Assembly (NCBI GenBank): GCA_025449115.1
Contig: JAHLKC010000088.1
Location: 109,433-173,432, forward strand
Source of the DNA: Chytridium lagenaria
Taxonomy: Eukaryota > Chytridiomycota > Chytridiomycetes > Chytridiales > Chytridiaceae
Direction of reading: 5' to 3'
Length of the DNA stretch: 64,000 bases
This document shows positions 57,261 to 64,000 of the stretch, piece by piece (the first letter of the stretch is position 1; every line of letters starts with the position of its first letter). The position numbers were made by a program, and so were the translations under genes. The notes beneath the pieces were generated by a model, which saw only the letters and a list, made by a program, of their open reading frames with translations, was not told the origin of the DNA and did no database searches.

Positions 57261-58159
57261 GGTATTTCGTATCGAAGGGATGGGGAGAGAACGGCTGCAT
57301 GTCTAGGTATTTGTATTTATGCGAGATTGAAGACGCCAAGGGCTGTGGATTGGGGAAACAATGGGGACGTCGTTAGGTCGAGTAAGAATACGCGTTACGG
57401 TGCCGCCGTGTTTGGGAAGACACTTGGGACGGCACATTGTTGGGTGGAGGATGTGTCTGCGAGCGACGAGTTGGTCGCGTTGCGTATACATATGTATAAT
57501 TGAAACTAGTTAACTCGAGTTGAGAGGTACCGGGCTACTGGCTTGCCCACGCAAATATTATTAATCTTAGCGGAGTTTGGAAAATACGAAAATTCATCCC
57601 GATCTGTAAAGGGATGTCATGAATGGCTATTACGGGCTGATGAATGAGAAATACGTTCTTGCATGGCACCTTTTTCGACATCATTCGTTAACTTGAAAAC
57701 CTCTTCAGCGATATCGAATTTGAAACCCAAGAAATCAAGTCCACATCAGCATACCTCTATACCGCCCATCGCATCCACCCGGAACCGCATGCATTACACC
57801 CCTAAAATAAAGTAAATATTTGTTGAAAGGCTCCCAGCTCCTCCTCGAATTGTCGGCGCGGTTGAGGCTCAAGCAATTTCATAAACCAAGCAACAAGCCT
57901 TGAAACAAACAACAACTTTTGCATGCCCGTCGTCGAAGAAGAGGATACGTTCTGGGGCATCTGTCTGAAGTGTTGCTTGATGCTGCATATCCGCTCTTCT
58001 TTCATGCTTCGGAACCACATTATATGAGAAGTTGAGGCGGTTGTTGGGAGGGAATGGAAGGGTGGGAGACATCCGAGTCGGAGGACGGAAGGGCAAGATG
58101 GATGGAGCCGTCGGCTTTGGACTCGGCGTTGGTGCCTGAGTTGGAAGAGGACGCCCCCG
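57261..58159. other. Divergent intergenic region
   Basis: Between the expansin-like gene (-) and the RasGEF gene (+). A minus-strand ORF at 57802-58209 overlaps the RasGEF start and shows no family signature; I treat it as unsupported. Confidence 0.4.
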
Positions 58160-61100
58160 ATGTCAACATCACCAGTAGAATCGGCGCCGGACAAGTCCGT
58201 AGTCGACACCGAAGACCTTCAAGACCCCACCAAACGACTCGTCAGCTCGGTCGACGGCAAGCCATGCATCCACGCAGACGAGTCTTCAGGACGTCATTCG
58301 AATGCAAGCAGATCCCACCAACCATCCCCAGCATTAATTAAACCATCAGCAGAAGACCGATTACCTCCTCCCACCAACATCTCCTCTCACCCCTCCACAC
58401 CCACTTCGCCAACACATCTCCCCACAGCTCCAATCCCCTTATACCGTCGTCGAAAATATAAACCCCTTCCAGACCCCATCGACCTCCCCAACCGCACCTC
58501 CATCACCGACTCCAACGATTCCACCACAAAACCCGAAAGCGGGTTCATGGCCGACATTTCAAACATGTCAACATCCGTTTCCTCGATCCATGATGATGAC
58601 GACGCGACGGATCTCGATGATGACGGGTTTGGGACGTCCAGCGCGTCGGTCGTGATTAGAGATTTGCCTAGTGTTGGGAGTTTGACGGAGAACGGGCAAT
58701 TAAGTGACGGGAAGGGGTTGGTGTTTGGAAATTTGTTGTTGAGTAGTGGTGATGAGGTGGATGGGGAGAGTGAGGGTGGAAGTAAAGAAGAAAGACGGGT
58801 GGATGAAGAGCTTGGGCCGTCTGAGGATGAGGATGATGATGAGGATGACGTGTTTTTTAAAAAAGGGGTTGTGGAGGTTCCCGCAGATAGGAGGAGCGTA
58901 AGGAGTTTTTTGACATGGACGCCTGCGATGGGGGTTGTGGTTGTTGAGAGGGACGTGGATGAGGGAGATGAGCAAGGAGATGGTGCAGATGAAGCGGATA
59001 TCGTGGAGGAGGATGATGTCGGGGGTGAGGATGATCCGATTGTAAGTGGAGGAGCTTCGGCGCCGCTTTCTTCTTCCGTTGCGTCACTTGGAAGTCAAAA
59101 AGTGAAGATGGATGTCGGTAAATTTCCCGTAATGCCGTCGAGCGATGAGGTGCCGTCTACGCGTTATGACAATATAACAACCCATGTGGAGGGGCTGGAG
59201 ACTGGAAAAAGTATTGGGAGCCGCGCCGGAAGTGTGAGGAGTGAGGTTGGGTCGCATCAGAGGAGGAGAAAAAGCGTTTCTTCCTGGGGTAAGACAGGAG
59301 GGAGGAGGGAGTTGATATTGGAGCCCGTTGGTGTCGGAAGTGGAACTAGAGTGAGAGGCGGGACCGTGGCGAAGCTTGTAGAGCGATTATGGAGCCCTGA
59401 GGTCATCGGTGAGTTCCCCTTTTGCTTTCGCCTTTGATTTTTGCCTATTTTTACAAGTAAATATAAGGAGGTATCTCATGAGCGTGTTTCTGCTCAAATT
59501 TCTTTTAAACAAATAGACGATGACTACATTTTCGCGTTTATTTTAAGCCATCGGACATTTACAACATCAGAAAACGTCGCCGAAATTCTAGAGCGATGTA
59601 AATTGGAATCAGACGCGTTAGATACTTCCACAATGCTCGCTATGCTTCGTTTCCTTGGCCTGTGGGCTGGAGTTGGATGGGAAGATTTTGCGAGGAGCGA
59701 GGTTAATATTCTATCATACTTTCACTAAATTCTCAAAGACATTGCGTGACTCCTTAAAACACTTGTTGAAACGAGCGGTGCGATAGATTCAATAGAGGCC
59801 TATAACCTTCAAACCTTTCTCACTCAACGCTTAACTGTAAGTCTTAAATTTTTTTAATATTTCTCACTTTTTTTTTTCCTATTTGAAGGATAAAACCCTA
59901 TCAGTCTCCTCATCGCCTCAATTACCTTTCCTATTTTCTGACGCTACCGATGACCTTGACCCGTCGTCCATACATACCCAGACTCCCTAGCTAACCTCAT
60001 ACAAGCCTACGTGCTTGCCGACAAAGAGGCAATGGCGCTCCAAATCACAAAGGCAGAGGCAGAGAGATTTGTAGCGATTACGCGGGATGAGTTGCTTTCT
60101 TTTGGGTGGTCGAGAATGGATAAAGCTATAGAAGTTTGTCCTAATATTGGTAGAAAGGTGTGTTGAACTTGTTATTTGCATTTGTTGATGTCTTGCAGAT
60201 TCATACGTTTAATGCCTTGTCTCGGTTCGTCACATTGTCCATCGTGTCGATGAGATCGGCGAGGGATCGAGGTAAAGTTTTAAAAAATCATATCAGACTT
60301 GCGCAAAGTCTTGTTGGATCTATGGCGTTTGATCCGGCAGGGAAGAAAGGAGGGAGTATTCCTCAAAACGGAATGATGAGTGCAGGGACGCGAAGGAATT
60401 TCGATTCTGCGATGGCGATTGTGTCAGCTTTGCAAGGAGCGGCTGTTGCAAGACTAAAGGGAAGCTGGAAGGTGGGTTTATTGTTTTTCTGTTGTATTTG
60501 TCCACTTGGAACTATTATGCTGCTACTTTTTCTTTATAGCTTGTGATAGCTTTTATTAACCTTTATTCAGGAGCTCTCCCAAAAGTACCGCACCGCATAT
60601 GAGGACTCTGCGATTTTCTATCTCCAAAAAATAATTACAAACTCTTGCGTGCTTCAGTCCGCGACTCACAAAGCATACCATGTATCCCTTACTTAGGTTT
60701 GGTTCTTTTAATAGGATTCTAGGCTAATCGGTTTCTCAGGTGTATATCTCCAAGACCTCACCTTCATTGCGGACGGTAACCCATCCATTCTTTCACAACC
60801 ACCTCCAAGACTTCCAAATCTAGACCCGAACCATATCTGGATACCAACTCATTCAACCCTCATCCGCAAAGATACCCGGGCTTCCTTATCAACGACATCA
60901 ACAACCTCATCTTTTGCCTCTACAGCTTCTTCAAGGTCTTCCGGTTCTGCTCTTCGACATGACGAGACACGCGTTGCTGCCGTACGTCGGGGCACGAGGC
61001 AACGTCCCAGTTTAGTAGGATCAGCCATTTTACCACCACTTTCACGATCATCATCTTCGAACGACTTAAATGGATCTGACGCGGCGTTGATCAATTTTGA

Positions 61101-61877
61101 GAGATGTTGGCTGCTTTCAAAGGTTGTTCAGGACCTTCGATGTCGTCAAGCGTCTTGTCTCGAGCTTTTCGACGGCACCGAGCATGTTGATCCAGCAACG
61201 TATGCCGTCTTGTCATTCTACGTTGACCATGTTGATCGTACCGGTCGCATCCATGCCGACTGGAAAAAGAACAGCACGTCTCAACGTCGATCACAAATCG
61301 CCGCCCCTTCATCCTACCTCACTCCAAAGTTTGAACCCTCTACTTCATCACCCAACCGTTCGCGTTTATCACAATCAGCAAAACCATCGCCTTTTGCCCT
61401 TGACCTCTATGACCGCATGCTCGCACTTGGTGACACCTCCCCTGACGACGCCGCTCTCTTTCAAATGTCTCTCGAATGCGAGCCCCGCGATCGCCGCATT
61501 CAAACCGCAACTCCCTCTTCATCCCCTCCCACAAGTTCCCCTCTCGCCTCACCCCCCTCTTCCCCATCCTTAAAAGCAATAACGCCGTCTCCAACGCACG
61601 AAGATGGGCGACCTCCAATAATCCCTTTGACGCATCACCGTCACAGTCACCGTCACGACAGATTACGACACAGCCAATGCCACTTGCTGCAGCTTTTGGG
61701 AGACGGTGGAATCCAGCTGCCGCGATTGTTTTTCCACCCACGGGGAAAGACGGGGAAGGGGTTTCGCCACCACCTTCGCCCGGGTGGAAGCATTTGAGGG
61801 TGAGGAGTGCGAGTCCTTCGTCTCCGGTCTCTTTAGCCGCGGGTAATGATAAGAGGAGATTGAGTTTGTTGTTTTAA
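58160..61877 (+). CDS. Cdc25-type Ras guanine-nucleotide exchange factor
   Basis: Activates Ras-type GTPases by GDP/GTP exchange. A long low-complexity N-terminus (Ser/Thr/Pro then Asp/Glu-rich, residues 1-380) leads into the RasGEF_N module: RGGTVAKLVERLWSPEVI ends at 59409 and DDDYIFAFILSHRTFTTSEN starts at 59517. Further exons give WAGVGWEDFARSE|TLRDSLK, and the catalytic Cdc25 domain: [86 protein letters not shown]. The C-terminal 230 residues are Ser/Pro-rich. Several breaks (near 59760, 60700, 61600). Nearby receptors make a signalling link tempting, but GPCR coupling is not shown by sequence. Confidence 0.83.
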
Positions 61878-62124
61878 TTTCACGTTGTTTTTTTCTTTGT
61901 ATTATTATACGCATCTCAAGTTGTTTACTTCGTGGGATCTTAACGGTTGACGTATCCTCATCATTACTCACTATCACGCCTGTAGTATAAATATCTTTGA
62001 AAACACACGCTGTCGCCGAACAGCAAAGCGCACAATATCAAAAGAATACATGGCGGTTACAACAATAATATAAACACTGGAGGACTTAAGGGCCCCAACA
62101 GACCAAAAAAACTTCGTGATCCTG
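61878..62124. other. 3' flank of the RasGEF gene
   Basis: No gene seen. Short AT-rich spacer. Confidence 0.5.
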
Positions 62125-62640
62125 TCAATGGACCGAAAAGTTTACGGAACTAATGCATTTCATGCTCACTGAAGATGCCGAAGCAGCAACTTCGAAGGCA
62201 TCAAGACCTATTACGCGTGCCTGGCATAATTGTAATCTTCTCAATTTCAAGTCTTCCACCCACCCGTAATATCGCTCTTTATTCCGTTCGGCTCCTTCTA
62301 TCGCACCATCTTTCGCTACTGCCTCCACACCTACCCCATCATCTGTTACCATGATGATTACACCTACTCCTACCACTACGCTGGATTTTGCTCTGTCAGT
62401 GTTCAAGACGAGTTGCTGCAGAGGACTTGGACCATCCTGGCAGCATACGAGAGAAAGAGAAAGGATATGGATGTGGCAGGCGCGTCGCACTCGGTGGCTC
62501 CGCTCCAATTTGATGGTGACGGCAGCGATGCGATACCGGTGATGGGGAGAAGGACGGGAAGTAAGGTTATCGGTCACCTCCAAGAATAAATTTTTTTTTT
62601 CCCAAAAATAATAAACTTTTTTTGTTTCATTATTAGTCAC
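62125..62640 (-). CDS. Hypothetical 171-aa protein
   Basis: A single uninterrupted minus-strand frame from MTNNETKKVYYFWEKK to SSVNFSVH. No signal peptide, membrane helix or family recognised. Its length is above random expectation but codon style is mixed, so it may be a chance ORF. Confidence 0.25.
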   Translation of the reverse strand: MTNNETKKVYYFWEKKNLFLEVTDNLTSRPSPHHRYRIAAVTIKLERSHRVRRACHIHILSLSLVCCQDGPSPLQQLVLNTDRAKSSVVVGVGVIIMVTDDGVGVEAVAKDGAIEGAERNKERYYGWVEDLKLRRLQLCQARVIGLDAFEVAASASSVSMKCISSVNFSVH

Positions 62641-62779
62641 CTTATCATAGCGAATAGAAATAGCTTTATCAGCACTGGGCGGACTTAAGAGTAAACTTTA
62701 TTGCTTTTCAAATAAATACCACAAGAAACTTCGTTCACACCCTGCGTTTATCGTAAGCATCCGCAGAGAGACTCTTCCA

Positions 62780-64000
62780 ATGACCAAGGCATCAGCAGTA
62801 GTCGGCAGCATGTTTAGAACGAGACCTCGATGGATGCAACGTATCGACTCTTTTGCTATCGTCTTATTCGTGTGCATGGCAGTTCTAGTCTTGATAGCGT
62901 TAATACGAGTTCCATCATCGCCATACGATAGAAACATGTTACCGCATGTGGCTTGGAAAAAACAGCAACCGTCATATTAGCAACAGCATCAACCTTACCA
63001 CCTATGTTGCTTCACCATGTTCCTCCTCGAACAACGACTACAATGACTGGAAGAACTACACAAGCTGGGAGGACAATGACATTAAGCAGCACCGTGAAGA
63101 CTGGCAACGGTGGATAGAGAATGAATTCCATCAACATTACTCGTTTGAGACAGCCAATAACACTCTTATTGCAAGAGGCTCGCCAGGTTTCTCGGGACGG
63201 GGTATCGTCATCAACATGGCGGGCGAATCTCTCATGCACTATTTTCGCCTGGCCCTACACATCTTACGCGAAAACGGATGTTTCCTTCCTATCGAAGTGT
63301 GGGCATTCGACGGGGAGCTGTCCGAAAGCGCTATACAGAACCTTACTGCCATGTCGTTGGGTTCGCAGTCCATCACAGTTAGGCTGGCTGACGACCCAAA
63401 GAATTTCGTGAGCATCGCAAGAGACTCTGATAGATCCGGATATCATATCAAGATGTCTTCTCTCGCCAATTCACGTTTTGAGGAAGTGTTGATGTTGGAC
63501 GTAGATGTTGTCCCTTTGCGGAATCCAGAGTTTCTGTTTGAGATACCTGAATACCAGATTGGGGGAGACTTGTTTTGGCCGGACTACTGGAAGACCAGGT
63601 CTGAAAATCCGGTTTGGAAATGGATGTGGGTAACTCTTATCATGTTAAATGACTTGGTTTCTCGTGACCTCGGATTTTTGCTAAACTAACTGAATTTATT
63701 AAAGTGGCATACCTTGCGTAGACGAGTGGGAACAGGTAAATTATTAAGTGATATTTATACTACCGATCTCGTTCATGAAGTTACATCGCTAAAATACCTT
63801 TTGTATCCAGGAAAGTGGCATGATGGTTGTGAACAAACGGCGAGCTTGGAAAGCGATTATGCTTAACTGGTACCTTAATCGCAACACTGAAATTCGGACA
63901 TGGCATGAGTTCCTCTTTGGCGACAAGGATCTCTTCCGTTTCATTTGGAAAGCCACCAACACCCCCGCCTATTTCATCCAACACTGGCTCGTTCCTGGTG
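62780..64000 (+). CDS. GT71 (MNN1-type) alpha-mannosyltransferase, 3' end beyond window
   Basis: Type II Golgi membrane enzyme: a short cytosolic stretch, one helix (FAIVLFVCMAVLVLIALI), then the luminal domain. GIVINMAGESLMHYFRLALH, ILRENGCFLPIEVWAFDGEL, HIKMSSLANSRFEEVLMLD and the DxD-like DVD (63498-63506) before VPLRNPEFLFE match GT71 mannosyltransferases that elongate N- or O-glycans. FWPDYWKTRSENPVWKW is typical. After an intron, GIPCVDEWEQ and, after another, SGMMVVNKRRAWKAI, FLFGDKDLFRFIWKA follow. An A-run break (62961-62966) separates the helix exon from the luminal frame. The gene runs off the right edge. Confidence 0.85.

Noticed and set aside
57802..58209. 135-codon minus-strand ORF overlapping the RasGEF start
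   Set aside because: No family signature and it overlaps the well-supported plus-strand coding start.

Overview
The window looks like nuclear DNA of a zoosporic (chytrid-type) fungus. The gene set is fungal: a Hac1/XBP1-type bZIP, two Nha1-type Na+/H+ antiporters, a GT71 (MNN1-type) mannosyltransferase, phosphatidylinositol synthase and a CBM19-tailed expansin-like protein. It also carries a p25-alpha/TPPP protein, a marker of flagellated cells, and class C seven-helix receptors, which are rare in Dikarya. Genes are dense, on both strands, with short GT-AG introns (about 40-280 nt). No tRNA, rRNA or CRISPR array was recognised. No species can be assigned from sequence alone.

Layout: 1-3.9 kb holds RNase P subunit POP4 (-), a possible small secreted protein (-) and four copies of an 80-nt imperfect palindrome inside two divergent TATA-driven transcripts. 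4-9.1 kb holds a TIR-ankyrin protein and a Cys-rich single-pass membrane protein. 9.8-12.5 kb holds a Hac1-like bZIP (-) and a decayed tyrosine-recombinase element. About 16-24.5 kb is a gene-free array of degenerate repeats with a ~1-kb higher-order unit. 25-33.5 kb holds a small secreted peptide, an alpha-carbonic anhydrase (-), PI synthase and two convergent F-box genes. 34-41 kb holds two tail-to-tail receptor paralogs, each a bacterial-type solute-binding ectodomain joined to a class C 7TM core and a PH-like tail. 42-53 kb holds an SLC13/SAC1-type transporter, a small secreted protein, TPPP (-) and two tandem Na+/H+ antiporters (-). 54-64 kb holds a dienelactone hydrolase, an expansin-like/CBM19 protein (-), a RasGEF and a GT71 mannosyltransferase cut off by the window end.

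Functionally, the window mixes sensing (receptors, TIR-ANK, RasGEF), ion and pH homeostasis (antiporters, carbonic anhydrase, anion transporter), the secretory pathway and wall (bZIP, GT71, expansin-like), and housekeeping (POP4, PIS, TPPP). No co-regulated cluster is evident.

Two window-wide properties matter. Nearly every conserved gene is broken by one to several small indels, often at homopolymers, even in essential genes; unpolished assembly errors are the most likely cause, so gene models are given as spans with frame breaks noted. Separately, most long exons start C-rich and end G-rich on the coding strand, a strong exon-level skew inversion.
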